A DNA stretch of 33,995 nucleotides, taken from Candidatus Merdivivens pullistercoris (lineage in GTDB: Bacteria; Bacteroidota; Bacteroidia; Bacteroidales; UBA932). The position numbers and the translations under genes are program-made. The notes beneath the pieces are model-generated. The model did no database searches, was not told where the DNA came from, and worked only from the letters and a program-made list of their open reading frames with translations. Location of the stretch: assembly GCA_017694935.1 (NCBI GenBank), contig JADIME010000018.1:1-33995 (forward strand), read 5' to 3'. Shown here piece by piece: positions 25,609 through 33,068 of the stretch (within the stretch, counting starts at the first letter, position 1; each line of letters starts with the position of its first letter).

Positions 25609-26082
25609 TCATCCGTGATGATAAGGTTCACCTTTAATGATGGTAAAAGCCCTGTACAGCTGCTCCAGGAAAATCAGTCTCGCCATCTGGTGTGAAAACG
25701 TCATCCTGGAAAGCGACATCAGGGCATCCGCCCTGTCGTACACGCGCTTTGAAAAACCGTAGGGACCTCCTATCACGAATACCAGATCCCTTGAATCCCG
25801 AAGGAAACGTTCCTGCAATCCTGATGCCCAAGTGACCGAATCCCGTTCTTTGCCTCGTTCGTCCAGCAAAACGACTTCATCGGACGGTCTGGCATATTTC
25901 AATATCAGATCGGCCTCCTTTTCCTTTACCTGTTCCTTTCCCAATGATGACATGCCCTTTATATCAGGGATTTCCACCATCCTGAAAGGGACATAATGAC
26001 CGATGCGCGAACAATAAAGCCGCACACCTTCCCGCAGATAGTCCTTGTCCGTCTTGCCTATTACCACTAAAACGATTTTCAT
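25609..26082 (-). CDS. rlmH: 23S rRNA pseudouridine-1915 N3-methyltransferase
   Basis: A 157-residue SPOUT methyltransferase of standard RlmH length. It methylates pseudouridine 1915 in helix 69 of 23S rRNA using S-adenosylmethionine. Clear marks are VVLLDERGK, FVIGGPYGFS (knotted SAM site) and the C-terminal SHQMARLIFLEQLYRAF...GEPYHH signature. It has its own promoter-like sequence at 26101-26131 and is followed by the sensor kinase gene. Confidence 0.96.
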   Translation of the reverse strand: MKIVLVVIGKTDKDYLREGVRLYCSRIGHYVPFRMVEIPDIKGMSSLGKEQVKEKEADLILKYARPSDEVVLLDERGKERDSVTWASGLQERFLRDSRDLVFVIGGPYGFSKRVYDRADALMSLSRMTFSHQMARLIFLEQLYRAFTIIKGEPYHHG

Positions 26083-26100
26083 ATTCTGGCCGTTTCACTG

Positions 26101-26131
26101 CAAAAATAGTCATCTGGCTTGGTATTTGCAA
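26101..26131 (-). promoter_or_regulatory. Putative promoter of rlmH
   Basis: On the minus strand TTG (26131-26129), 20 nt, TATTTTTG (26108-26101), ending 18 nt before the rlmH ATG. Good fit to the Bacteroidetes pattern; it lacks the CTCTCGGCTTCT spacer. Confidence 0.6.
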
Positions 26132-26158
26132 GATTCCCACCGGTTAAATGTTTAGTTA

Positions 26159-26587
26159 ATGTACAAAGCAGGCCGCATAACGACAGTTCTGGCACTTTTC
26201 ATCATGAGTGCCGCCCTGGTTGCCAAAGGGCAGCCATTGTCCCTGTTGCAAAACAAGGGAGGCGATGTTTTCGTGCCGATCGGCAAGTACATAGAACAAG
26301 GCAATGCATACAGGCTTTCCGCGTGGTTTCCTGACAATCTGGAAGTTTCAATCCTCGGCAACACCAACGACTGTTGCAGCAAGAACCAGGCGAAAGAGAT
26401 CATGCAGGCCTTTTTCGATGCAAACAAGCCTTACAAATTCGAGATAGTCCACAAGACGGACGAAAGCCTGATGAAACATGCCATCGGACGGCTGTACTGC
26501 ACCAACAACAATTATTCGGTTACCATTTCCGTCTTAATCGGCGAGAACGGCAACCACATCCAGATCCTTCGGATCGACAGTTATTAA
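26159..26587 (+). CDS. Exported DUF4783-family protein
   Basis: A 142-residue protein with a Sec signal peptide (about residues 1-24, ending AKGQ) and a small alpha/beta domain of the DUF4783 type, related to the NTF2-like shape: KYIEQGNAYRLSAWFPDNLEVSI, then QAKEIMQAFFDANKPYKFEIVHK. Two adjacent cysteines (NDCCSKNQA) are typical of the family. Function unknown; probably periplasmic. Divergent from rlmH. Its stop codon TAA merges into the head of an AGAAGC repeat. Confidence 0.85.
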   Translation: MYKAGRITTVLALFIMSAALVAKGQPLSLLQNKGGDVFVPIGKYIEQGNAYRLSAWFPDNLEVSILGNTNDCCSKNQAKEIMQAFFDANKPYKFEIVHKTDESLMKHAIGRLYCTNNNYSVTISVLIGENGNHIQILRIDSY

Positions 26588-26633
26588 GAAGCTGTTTAAA
26601 TTTTTAACGATTATCCGCAAAATTACCCCTGAC
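26585..26633 (+). repeat. AGAAGC-headed repeat, half element with GATTATCCGC arm
   Basis: Begins at the DUF4783 stop codon (TTAAGAAGCTGTTTAAA) and ends with ACGATTATCCGCAAAATTACCCCT. It is the same as the left arm of the nested inverted-repeat element at 28058-28263 but has no right arm. The remainder of the gap (26634-26819) holds no gene that I can support. Confidence 0.75.
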
Positions 26634-26747
26634 CTGTACCTGCAGCAATCTGTTGATGCAACCTGTGGCCTTGACTTTCAAACTTTTCAAACCTTTCTTG
26701 CAAAACCGGAGTGTACTGTCGCATATGAGGTCGTGAGCGGTTTATGA

Positions 26748-26766
26748 GAATGTCCGGTGGACATTC
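26748..26766. repeat. Perfect 8-bp inverted repeat downstream of the NtrC-like gene
   Basis: GAATGTCC-GGT-GGACATTC, 54 nt past the stop codon of the regulator gene. No T-tract follows on either strand, so it is not a classical terminator. It could be a protein-binding palindrome or an RNA hairpin. Confidence 0.6.
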
Positions 26767-26819
26767 GAAAGAGAGCAGAAGAGACCCCAGCATAACGCAG
26801 AAAGTCCCCTTTTGACTCC

Positions 26820-27968
26820 TTATACATAAAGGTTCACATCATTGAGTGTAATCCTGTCACCGGAAAGTATCAGCAGCCTCTCCACGACATTGCGGAGTTC
26901 GCGTATATTCCCCGTCCAGGGCTTTTCTTTCAAAGCATCGACGGCTTCCTTGTCTATCCCCCGCAACGGCTTCCCCGCCTCCTCGCATATAGTCGCGATA
27001 AAGTAATCCACAAGCAACGGTATGTCGTCTATCCTCTCCGAAAGCGAAGGCACACGTATCACGATCACGCTAAGACGATGGTAAAGGTCCTCGCGGAAAG
27101 TCCCTTTCTCGATTTCTTTCTTCAGGTCCTTGTTTGTCGCGGCTATTACCCTGACATCCACCTCTATGTCCTTGTCGCTGCCCACGCGGGACAGTTTGCG
27201 TTCCTGAAGCACCCTCAACACCTTGGCCTGGGCGGCAAGCGACATATCGCCTATCTCGTCGAGGAAAAGCGTGCCCCCGTCGGCCTGCTCGAATTTTCCC
27301 TTGTGCTGCTTGATCGCCGAAGTGAACGCCCCTTTCTCGTGTCCGAACAACTCGCTTTCTATCAATTCGGAAGGTATCGCCGCACAATTGACTTCCACGT
27401 ATGGCATCCCGGAACGTCCGCTTTTCTCATGAAGCCATTTCGCCACGAGTTCCTTTCCTGTACCGTTCGCACCCGTTATCAGCACCCTCGCATCGGTAGG
27501 AGCGACGCGGTCTATCATCTCTTTCACTTTCATTATGGAAGGAGACTCGCCCACCATTTCCGGAACGCCCTTGACCTTCTTTTTAAGCATGTTCTTTTCC
27601 TTCACAAGGTCGGATTTTTCCGTGGCGTTCTTCAATGTTATGAGTATCCTGTTAAGGTCAAGCGGTTTTTGTATGAAATCGTAAGCGCCTTTCTTGATGC
27701 ACTCTACGGCGGCATCTATGGTACCGTGCCCGGAAATCATTATCACAGGCTCTTCATGTCCCGCACCGGCGAATTTTTCGAGGAACTCCACCCCGTCCAT
27801 GTTCGGCATCTTTATATCGCAGAATATGGCGTCGTATTTTTTCTGTCCTGCCATTTCAAGCCCCACGGCCCCGTCCTCGGCCACATCCACCGTGTGTCCT
27901 TCGAATTCCAATATCTCCTTGAGCGTATTCCTTATGCTCCTTTCGTCGTCAATGATAAGAAGTTTCAT
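26820..27968 (-). CDS. NtrC-type sigma-54 activator response regulator without DNA-binding domain
   Basis: About 382 residues. Receiver domain 1-120 with phospho-acceptor D51 (FCDIKMPN) and the conserved FIQKPLD lysine. An AAA+ domain (about 140-370) carries Walker A GANGTGKE and Walker B TLFLDEIGD. The sigma-54 contact loop reads GAFTSA (213-218) instead of GAFTGA. The protein ends with NVVERLLILSGDRITLNDVNLYV, directly after the AAA+ region, with no Fis-type helix-turn-helix. The start at 27968 (MKLLIIDDE) or 27974 is preferred over 28034, because a -7 promoter element overlaps 28034. A likely partner is the NtrY-like kinase 1.3 kb away (inference). Confidence 0.88.
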   Translation of the reverse strand: MKLLIIDDERSIRNTLKEILEFEGHTVDVAEDGAVGLEMAGQKKYDAIFCDIKMPNMDGVEFLEKFAGAGHEEPVIMISGHGTIDAAVECIKKGAYDFIQKPLDLNRILITLKNATEKSDLVKEKNMLKKKVKGVPEMVGESPSIMKVKEMIDRVAPTDARVLITGANGTGKELVAKWLHEKSGRSGMPYVEVNCAAIPSELIESELFGHEKGAFTSAIKQHKGKFEQADGGTLFLDEIGDMSLAAQAKVLRVLQERKLSRVGSDKDIEVDVRVIAATNKDLKKEIEKGTFREDLYHRLSVIVIRVPSLSERIDDIPLLVDYFIATICEEAGKPLRGIDKEAVDALKEKPWTGNIRELRNVVERLLILSGDRITLNDVNLYV

Positions 27969-28031
27969 CCCCATGAAAATTAAACTGCAAAATCTCCGGA
28001 ATCCGTCAAAATCCTTGCCGTTTCCGATTTG

Positions 28032-28039
28032 CAAAGTTA
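28032..28039 (-). promoter_or_regulatory. Probable -7 element for the NtrC-like gene
   Basis: TAACTTTG on the minus strand fits TAnnTTTG and lies about 60 nt before the chosen start codon. No TTTG is visible at the expected upstream distance, where the repeat at 28058 begins. Confidence 0.45.
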
Positions 28040-28057
28040 GAAGTTGTTTTGATTTTT

Positions 28058-28263
28058 TAGAAGCTGTTTAAAATTTTTTACGATTATCCGCAAAATTACC
28101 CCTGTGAAGATGAAAGCAGTAATTACCACGGACAGTATATCCCTCCTACCGCTTCGCGGCAGGCACCACCCGTTCACGAGGCCACGGGCGGCCACGCTGT
28201 CCGTGGCAATTATTGCATACACAATCATTTGGGGTAATTTTGCGGATAATCATAAAATTTTTT
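28058..28263 (+). repeat. Nested inverted-repeat element (MITE-like or structured RNA)
   Basis: After the AGAAGCTGTTTAAAA head, outer arms 28071-28102 and 28231-28263 are inverted copies built around GATTATCCGCAAAATTACCCC. Inner arms 28120-28135 and 28197-28212 (TAATTACCACGGACAG) pair with one mismatch. Further hairpins fall inside: CCGC-TTC-GCGG near 28149-28159 and CCCGT/ACGGG near 28169-28188. No open frame of note and no target-site duplication that I can see. A half copy is at 26585-26633. Confidence 0.75.
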
Positions 28264-28286
28264 CTCAGAACATTCGAGACATGCTT

Positions 28287-28345
28287 CCGTGCAGGTTTTT
28301 GCAGTTTTTGAGAAGAACAGCAGCTTTTTCTACAAAAAGCCATAA
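28287..28345 (+). repeat. Partial copy of the window-end repeat
   Basis: Resembles 6-70 in the same orientation: GCTTCCG-GCAGGTTTTTG, then TTTTTGAGAAGAACAGCAG and CATAAAACGGCG. The hairpin AATAGC/GCTATT of the window-end copies is not preserved here. Confidence 0.6.
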
Positions 28346-28377
28346 AACGGCGTGCCCCCCAAATGTTGGGAAAAAAA

Positions 28378-28618
28378 CAGAATTTGCCGGAGCACCCGGG
28401 CTTAATTTGCCGCACTATAACTTAATGATAATGTGCAAGTTGTAAAATATTGACAATTTTCAGTTGCTCCGGCAGCGATGTAAGAACAGGCCTGCTGGAG
28501 CAGGCCGACTTAACCCACAACTTCGTAATACATTAATTTACAGAACCTTGTACAAATCAAACAATTTGCGGCTGCTCCAGCAATTTTCATAAATAGCTCC
28601 TTCATTGCCAATGCAAAT
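28378..28618 (-). repeat. About 240-bp dispersed repeat with TGCTCCAGCA hairpins, copy 2
   Basis: Inverted partner of 4605-4845. The main stem keeps pairing: TGCTCCGGCA on one side faces TGCTGGAGCA, where the single change gives a G-U type pair on the plus-strand RNA. It lies immediately upstream of the cmk promoters. Confidence 0.8.
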
Positions 28619-28621
28619 TCA

Positions 28622-28653
28622 TTTGCATTGCTCTCGGCTTCTGACTATATTTG
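28622..28653 (+). promoter_or_regulatory. Distal cmk promoter with the conserved spacer
   Basis: TTTG (28622-28625), 20 nt, TATATTTG (28646-28653). The spacer has CTCTCGGCTTCT and also matches cvpA in the flanking CATTG. Confidence 0.7.
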
Positions 28654-28707
28654 CCCTGTCAGGCAGAAATACTGTTGCGCCTCGGAAAAGGAAATTGAAC
28701 AAGTTCA

Positions 28708-28739
28708 TTTCCTTTTCTCTCGGCTTCTGACTATTTTTG
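28708..28739 (+). promoter_or_regulatory. Proximal cmk promoter with the conserved spacer
   Basis: TTTC (28708-28711), 20 nt, TATTTTTG (28732-28739), again with CTCTCGGCTTCTGAC in the spacer, 24 nt ahead of the cmk ATG. Together with 28622-28653 it makes a tandem pair that could come from local duplication. Confidence 0.65.
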
Positions 28740-28762
28740 CACTTTAGGCATTATTTGTTTAT

Positions 28763-29461
28763 ATGGATGCGCGAAAAATCATAATAGCGGTAGACGGATA
28801 TTCCTCGACAGGAAAAAGCACTTTCGCACGCACGGCGGCTGCAAAATTAGGCTATCTTCATCTGGATTCGGGGGCATTGTACCGGAGCGTCACCCTCAAA
28901 GGCATGGAGAGCGGGGCCGTAAGCAAGGAATGCATAGATGCCGGAAAGCTCTCGGAACTGCTCGGATCGCTTGACATAACATTCGGGAAAACTGCGGACG
29001 GGGAATTCCACACATTCATAAACGGGGCCGACTCGGAAAGCATGATAAGGTCCCTGAAAGTCTCTTCGTGTGTAAGCCAAGTGGCCGAACTGCCTTTTGT
29101 ACGCGGATTCGTAGACAGGATCCTTCAAGGTTACGGAGCCGGGAAAGGGATAGTGATGGACGGAAGGGACATCGGCACCACTGTGTTTCCGAATGCCGAA
29201 CTGAAGATATTCATGACGGCAGACAAAAGGACAAGGGCATTAAGGAGGATGAAGGAAATGGAAACTTCCGGAGGGAAAATCCCGTTTGAGGAAATCCTCG
29301 CCAACATAGAACAGAGAGACTACATCGATGCCCACAGAAAGACTTCGCCGCTATCGAAGGCTCCGGATGCAATAGTATTGGACAACAGCGACATGACATT
29401 GGAGCAGGAAATCGAATGGCTGGGGAATATACTGAAAGACAGATTCGGGATATGCATCTGA
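28763..29461 (+). CDS. cmk: Cytidylate kinase
   Basis: A 232-residue (d)CMP kinase that phosphorylates CMP and dCMP with ATP. P-loop GYSSTGKST lies at residues 12-20, the LDSGALYRSVTL substrate block follows, and MDGRDIGTTVFPNAELKIFMTAD is a strong family signature. Length matches the usual 220-235. It is transcribed from one or both tandem promoters and overlaps the ispH start by 10 nt. Confidence 0.96.
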   Translation: MDARKIIIAVDGYSSTGKSTFARTAAAKLGYLHLDSGALYRSVTLKGMESGAVSKECIDAGKLSELLGSLDITFGKTADGEFHTFINGADSESMIRSLKVSSCVSQVAELPFVRGFVDRILQGYGAGKGIVMDGRDIGTTVFPNAELKIFMTADKRTRALRRMKEMETSGGKIPFEEILANIEQRDYIDAHRKTSPLSKAPDAIVLDNSDMTLEQEIEWLGNILKDRFGICI

Positions 29462-30396
29462 AAATCGAGATAGACGAAGGCTCGGGGTTCTGCTACGGCG
29501 TGGTAAGGGCCATCGGCAAGGCGGAAGAAATACTCTCAGCCTCCGGGAAACTGTACTCGTTGGGAGCCATCGTACACAATGACACGGAACTGGAAAGGCT
29601 GGCACAGAAAGGGCTGACCTCCATTTCATACGATGAATTTGAAAACGGCGCTCCCGGACACGGGGCAGGCATACTGATACGCGCCCACGGAGAGCCGCCT
29701 AAGACATACGCGATAGCGGAAAAGAACAGTTACCGGCTTATCGACTGTACCTGCCCGGTGGTACTCAGGCTACAGGAGAAAATACGGGCGGCAGCAAAAA
29801 GAATCGGAGGCAACGGACGCATACTGATCTTCGGCAAGAAAGGACACGCTGAAGTGAACGGCCTCGTAGGGCAGGCGGAAGCCGAGGGATGCGATGTTTA
29901 CGTAATCGAGAATGAAGAAATGCTGCATTCCCTGTCGGCATCCGGCAAGATCGGCGGCACAGGCACGGCGGACAGCCAGACGGAAATATTTTCCCAGACC
30001 ACGAAAGACCCGGACGGATACAGGAGACTGTGCGATTCGCTGAAAAGGCTGATACCGGGAATAAAAATCAATGACACCATCTGCGGCCAGGTGGCATCGC
30101 GCCATGCAAGGCTCACGGATTTCGCCGCAAGACACGATACCATACTGTTCGTGTCCGGCAAGGAGAGTTCCAACGGGAAAGTACTCTACGGGCTCTGCAA
30201 AAAAGCCAACCCGAGAAGTCATTTCATCGAAGACGAAAACGGGATAAAACCTGAATGGTTTCATGAAGGCGAAAGCGTAGGCATCTGCGGCGCCACTTCC
30301 ACCCCAAAATGGCTTCTGGAAAGGGTCGCCACCTCACTGACATCCGGCGTAGGCCTCACAAATTCGCCAGACAAGCGGCCTGACAGTTTACAATGA
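29452..30396 (+). CDS. ispH: 4-hydroxy-3-methylbut-2-enyl diphosphate reductase
   Basis: A 314-residue [4Fe-4S] enzyme, the last step of the non-mevalonate (MEP) isoprenoid pathway, making IPP and DMAPP. Iron-sulfur ligands are C14 (GFCYGV), C101 (CTCPVV) and C211 (TICGQVASRH). The catalytic-region glutamate is expected in the usual place near the first half. The ATG at 29452 (MHLKIEIDEGSGFC) is chosen; the longer frame from 29416 would lie inside cmk and has no similarity. The overlap with cmk by 10 nt suggests translational coupling. Confidence 0.95.
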   Translation: MHLKIEIDEGSGFCYGVVRAIGKAEEILSASGKLYSLGAIVHNDTELERLAQKGLTSISYDEFENGAPGHGAGILIRAHGEPPKTYAIAEKNSYRLIDCTCPVVLRLQEKIRAAAKRIGGNGRILIFGKKGHAEVNGLVGQAEAEGCDVYVIENEEMLHSLSASGKIGGTGTADSQTEIFSQTTKDPDGYRRLCDSLKRLIPGIKINDTICGQVASRHARLTDFAARHDTILFVSGKESSNGKVLYGLCKKANPRSHFIEDENGIKPEWFHEGESVGICGATSTPKWLLERVATSLTSGVGLTNSPDKRPDSLQ

Positions 30397-30435
30397 AAAA
30401 TGACAAAAAACATAACAAAAAAAACACACAAATAC

Positions 30436-30466
30436 TTGCATTTGTGATTTATAATTGTTATTTTTG
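30436..30466 (+). promoter_or_regulatory. Putative promoter of the C10 protease locus
   Basis: TTG (30436-30438), 20 nt, TATTTTTG (30459-30466) in an AT-rich gap after ispH. It predicts a transcript starting near 30473, leaving a leader of about 200 nt before the protease ATG. The element is not part of the duplicated block. Confidence 0.55.
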
Positions 30467-30493
30467 ACGCGAAAAGTTAAGTGTTGAACCCAA

Positions 30494-30592
30494 ATGGAAT
30501 GTAATGTTCATAACTTGGCCAGTGTCAAGATATCACGGATGCTGGCACAGTTCGGTAAGAACGATTTCGAAAAACACAGCCTCTGCCTATAG
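30494..30592 (+). CDS. Possible 32-residue leader peptide upstream of the C10 protease
   Basis: A short frame beginning about 20 nt after the predicted transcription start, MECNVHNLASVKISRMLAQF..., ending EKHSLCL with TAG. The stop codon falls inside the first leader hairpin (30580-30599), the arrangement expected of a regulatory upstream frame. It has no recognised homolog and no clear ribosome-binding site. In the second duplicated block only its last few codons are present. It could be chance. Confidence 0.3.
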   Translation: MECNVHNLASVKISRMLAQFGKNDFEKHSLCL

Positions 30593-30838
30593 GCAGGGGT
30601 CTCCGCAGAATGCTTCCGTCGTCGCGGGGAAGCGAATACCGAAATCAGTTATTAACGACAAAAATATAGTTTATGAACCCCAAAAAAAGAGCTCACATGT
30701 GGACAGTTGCGGTTCTGCAAATGTCCATGGCAATTATATTTTTCCTATGTTCATGCGACAGGTATGAACGTTTGGATTTGTCTCCTCCGGAAATGAAACA
30801 GTATCCGACCGAGATAACATTGGAGGAAGCGGAAAAGA
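30569..30838 (+). repeat. About 270-bp duplicated block (protease leader and signal peptide), copy 1
   Basis: Covers the hairpin leader, the protease start codon, the lipoprotein signal peptide and the first ~55 codons. It is nearly identical to 32723-32998 apart from a few substitutions in the signal peptide, small length differences and the 4-nt hairpin-loop insertion. Confidence 0.92.
30580..30633 (+). promoter_or_regulatory. Two-hairpin structured leader of the protease gene
   Basis: First hairpin: CCTCTGCC (30580-30587), TATA loop, GGCAGGGG (30592-30599), 8 bp with one wobble. Second: GCTTCC (30612-30617) with GGAAGC (30628-30633). Both recur in the duplicated block at about 32732-32790, where the first hairpin loop has four extra bases while its stem is kept. 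No T-tract follows, so control of translation or RNA stability is more likely than simple termination (inference). Confidence 0.5.
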
Positions 30839-32022
30839 TGCTGTTGGAGATGATGTCGGAGTTCGACTCCAGCCCGACGAAGTCCGGAGGCAGCCTTTCG
30901 CGGAAGATATCAGGCGGTTACAGTGTCGGAGAACCGATAAACGTGACCAAGGACGGTGAAGTTTTGCCTTATTTTCATATATTCAATTTCGAAGACGAAT
31001 CCGGTTTCGCAATAATGTCCGGTGACACCCGTGTCACTCCATTGCTGGCTTATGCATTGGAAGGAAATATTAATTATGGCGATACGATAGACAACCCAGG
31101 TTTGGCATTGTATATGTCAAGATTGTCTTCGTATTTCAACGATGTGATAACAATAGATACAATTAGTGGAAGGATAGACCGTGACAGTATAATCTTTATG
31201 GGGGCGTGGGAGTGGGAATTTTCTGAAATGATAAATGGCCCGTGCCCTGTTAAGTGGGGTCAGTGGTATCCATACAATTATTATTGTCCCCAGTATGGCG
31301 AACGCCATATGGCTCCTACGTGTTGCGTAGCGACTGCGGTCGCCCAGCTTATGGCTTGTTATCGTTATCCTGAAAATTATAAAGGACATGGGTTTGATTG
31401 GGACTTGATGATATCCGAGAGCAATGCGATGGATAATCCAGGCACTGGCGAAGGTGTTTCCCCTGTCATTCCAATATATCCTGACATAGAAATAATTCCT
31501 CCGGATTCATTGCCTCTGCCAGTGCCAAGCGAGGGACTATTACAAGTAGCCCGTTTGATGGAACAGTTAGGCTTGCCGGAAAACCTAGGTGTCTATTATA
31601 CAGACTCTTCTAGCAGTGCATATACGCCATTTGTCCCTAAGACTTTGATAAATTTTGATTTTTTAGATGGTGGTATATTTACGGATCTTTCCGATTTTGA
31701 AGATGACAAAGAAATGTTCAAAATGAATCTTATCAATGAGCTCAAGAAGGGATATTATTGTATTATCAGGGCTAACGAAACCCGCGCAAATGGATCCGGT
31801 CATTGCTGGCTGTTGCATGGTTTACTCACCATGACGAATATTGCTGACCATCCCGGTAAAAAAGAATACTATATGTTGTGCAATTTCGGCTGGGACGGTA
31901 ATTCTGACGGATACTATCTGATGGATGTTTTCAATACGACAAAAGGTCCCGTCATTCCTTATTCGGACGGTATAGGCAATTATAGTGAAGGTATTAAATA
32001 TATTATAGGAATAAGAGTATAA
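30673..32022 (+). CDS. C10-family (streptopain-like) cysteine protease, predicted lipoprotein
   Basis: A 449-residue exported protease. The signal peptide has lipobox LCSC with Cys28 as the likely lipid-anchored residue. Residues about 45-180 form the Spi/propeptide type inhibitory prodomain (PYFHIFNFEDESGFAIMSGD). The catalytic domain begins near VKWGQWYPYNYYCPQ. The nucleophile is most likely C218 in TCCVATAVAQLM (C217 precedes it, where family members usually have Gly or Ala). The catalytic histidine is H377 in GSGHCWLLHG, and N404-F-G-W407 matches the usual NWGW. Related enzymes include SpeB of Streptococcus and the Bfp proteases of Bacteroides fragilis. Encoded 3 nt before a lipoprotein gene. 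Promoter 30436-30466. Confidence 0.9.
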   Translation: MNPKKRAHMWTVAVLQMSMAIIFFLCSCDRYERLDLSPPEMKQYPTEITLEEAEKMLLEMMSEFDSSPTKSGGSLSRKISGGYSVGEPINVTKDGEVLPYFHIFNFEDESGFAIMSGDTRVTPLLAYALEGNINYGDTIDNPGLALYMSRLSSYFNDVITIDTISGRIDRDSIIFMGAWEWEFSEMINGPCPVKWGQWYPYNYYCPQYGERHMAPTCCVATAVAQLMACYRYPENYKGHGFDWDLMISESNAMDNPGTGEGVSPVIPIYPDIEIIPPDSLPLPVPSEGLLQVARLMEQLGLPENLGVYYTDSSSSAYTPFVPKTLINFDFLDGGIFTDLSDFEDDKEMFKMNLINELKKGYYCIIRANETRANGSGHCWLLHGLLTMTNIADHPGKKEYYMLCNFGWDGNSDGYYLMDVFNTTKGPVIPYSDGIGNYSEGIKYIIGIRV

Positions 32023-32025
32023 GTT

Positions 32026-32718
32026 ATGAAAAGAATCGCATTATTTTTTATATTGGTGTTGTCGGCCGTTTCCTGCGAGAAACCGGTTGCAACTCCGGCT
32101 CCTCAACATATAGACGGCAGCATCAATTTCACATTCAAGGAAGACAGCGGAGTCTTATCTTCTGACGGAAGGTCGGTATCAACGTTTGAGTATGATGAAA
32201 TCCCATGGCTTCACATAGGAAAAAATGTCATGGGCAATCTGATAGTATCTGTGGAAGAGAATAAAGAAACCACATTCCGCAGTTCGGAATTGGATGTAAT
32301 TTTCGATGACGGTGTTACGGCAACAGTCTCGATAAGGCAAAATGCAAAGCCCAGTTTGAGCAAATTTGACATAAATAGCATAAGGGATCAGCTTTCGGAA
32401 AGGGACTTGACCACAATAGATTTGGAACTGGGAGAAGACACTTATGACATTAGGTTATGGATGGTTCCTAAAGAATTGGCTCCGGATGTTATGGATTTGT
32501 ATATAAACGGTGGCGCTCCTTTTATTGATTATATGTTAAATTCCGATCGAGAAGATATTTATGATTATCAGGAGTATTGCGACATAGTTAATCAATATGG
32601 CGAATTTGTACTAGAGGGTGTGCCATTCATTGCTGCAGGATATAGGTGTTTATATGTTTTTGCATTAGACATGCATGACAACGTGGGTAAAATTTATGAC
32701 TATTCCATGGATGGTTAA
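32026..32718 (+). CDS. BACON-domain lipoprotein, partner of the C10 protease (paralog 1)
   Basis: A 230-residue lipoprotein (lipobox AVSC, Cys17). Residues about 28-108 fit a BACON-type domain: beta-rich, with a WLHI core, LIVSVEENKET, FRSSELDVIF and VSIRQNA at the end. Residues about 110-230 form a second domain shared with the paralog at 33069: LELGEDTYDIRLW, DREDIYDYQEY and a YVFALDMHDNVGK ending reminiscent of degenerate fibronectin-III-like domains in Bacteroidetes surface proteins. It starts 3 nt after the protease. In B. fragilis and B. thetaiotaomicron C10 protease genes are accompanied by small lipoprotein inhibitors. Position suggests a similar partner role, but I see no homology to those inhibitors. 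Confidence 0.8.
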   Translation: MKRIALFFILVLSAVSCEKPVATPAPQHIDGSINFTFKEDSGVLSSDGRSVSTFEYDEIPWLHIGKNVMGNLIVSVEENKETTFRSSELDVIFDDGVTATVSIRQNAKPSLSKFDINSIRDQLSERDLTTIDLELGEDTYDIRLWMVPKELAPDVMDLYINGGAPFIDYMLNSDREDIYDYQEYCDIVNQYGEFVLEGVPFIAAGYRCLYVFALDMHDNVGKIYDYSMDG

Positions 32719-32722
32719 TGTG

Positions 32723-32998
32723 GAAAAACACGGCCTCTGTCTATCTATAGGCAGGGGTCTCCGCAGAATGCTTCCGTCGTCGCGGGGAAGCGAATACCGA
32801 AATCAGTTATTAACGACAAAAATATAGTTTATGAACCCAAAAAAAAGAGCTCACATGTGGACAGTTGCGGTTCTGCAAATGTCCGTGATAATCATATTTT
32901 TCCTATGCTCATGCGACAGGTATGAACGTTTGGATTTGTCTCCTCCGGAAATGAAACAGTATCCGACCGAGATAACATTGGAGGAAGCGGAAAAGATA
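32723..32998 (+). repeat. About 270-bp duplicated block, copy 2
   Basis: Begins 5 nt after the stop codon of the first lipoprotein and ends where the protease frame breaks (GAAAAGAT then ATAAG). It carries the same two hairpins, the start codon context and the signal peptide. The high identity suggests recent duplication or gene conversion. Confidence 0.92.
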
Positions 32999-33001
32999 TA
33001 A
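32831..33001 (+). pseudogene. Truncated C10 protease remnant (56 codons)
   Basis: An open frame of 56 residues identical to the start of the protease except inside the signal peptide (MSVIII instead of MSMAII), ending AEKI-stop at the break point. It retains the lipobox LCSC and the first ~28 residues of the mature part, and lacks the inhibitory prodomain core and the catalytic domain. It may be a dead remnant, or a small lipopeptide still translated from an intact leader and start. The signal peptide changes are all conservative. Confidence 0.85.
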
Positions 33002-33068
33002 GAAAGTAATTTGTTATTTTGTGTGACTTTAATGTATTAATGTAGAATAGACGTTAAAATTGTTTGTT

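Noticed and set aside
27968-28034. Longer start (28034) for the NtrC-like regulator
   Set aside because: The extra 22 residues have no receiver-domain similarity and the frame start coincides with a promoter -7 element.
30504-30767. 87-codon plus-strand frame over the protease leader
   Set aside because: It is out of frame with the protease, covers the hairpins and has no features; the protease signal peptide frame explains the overlapping part.
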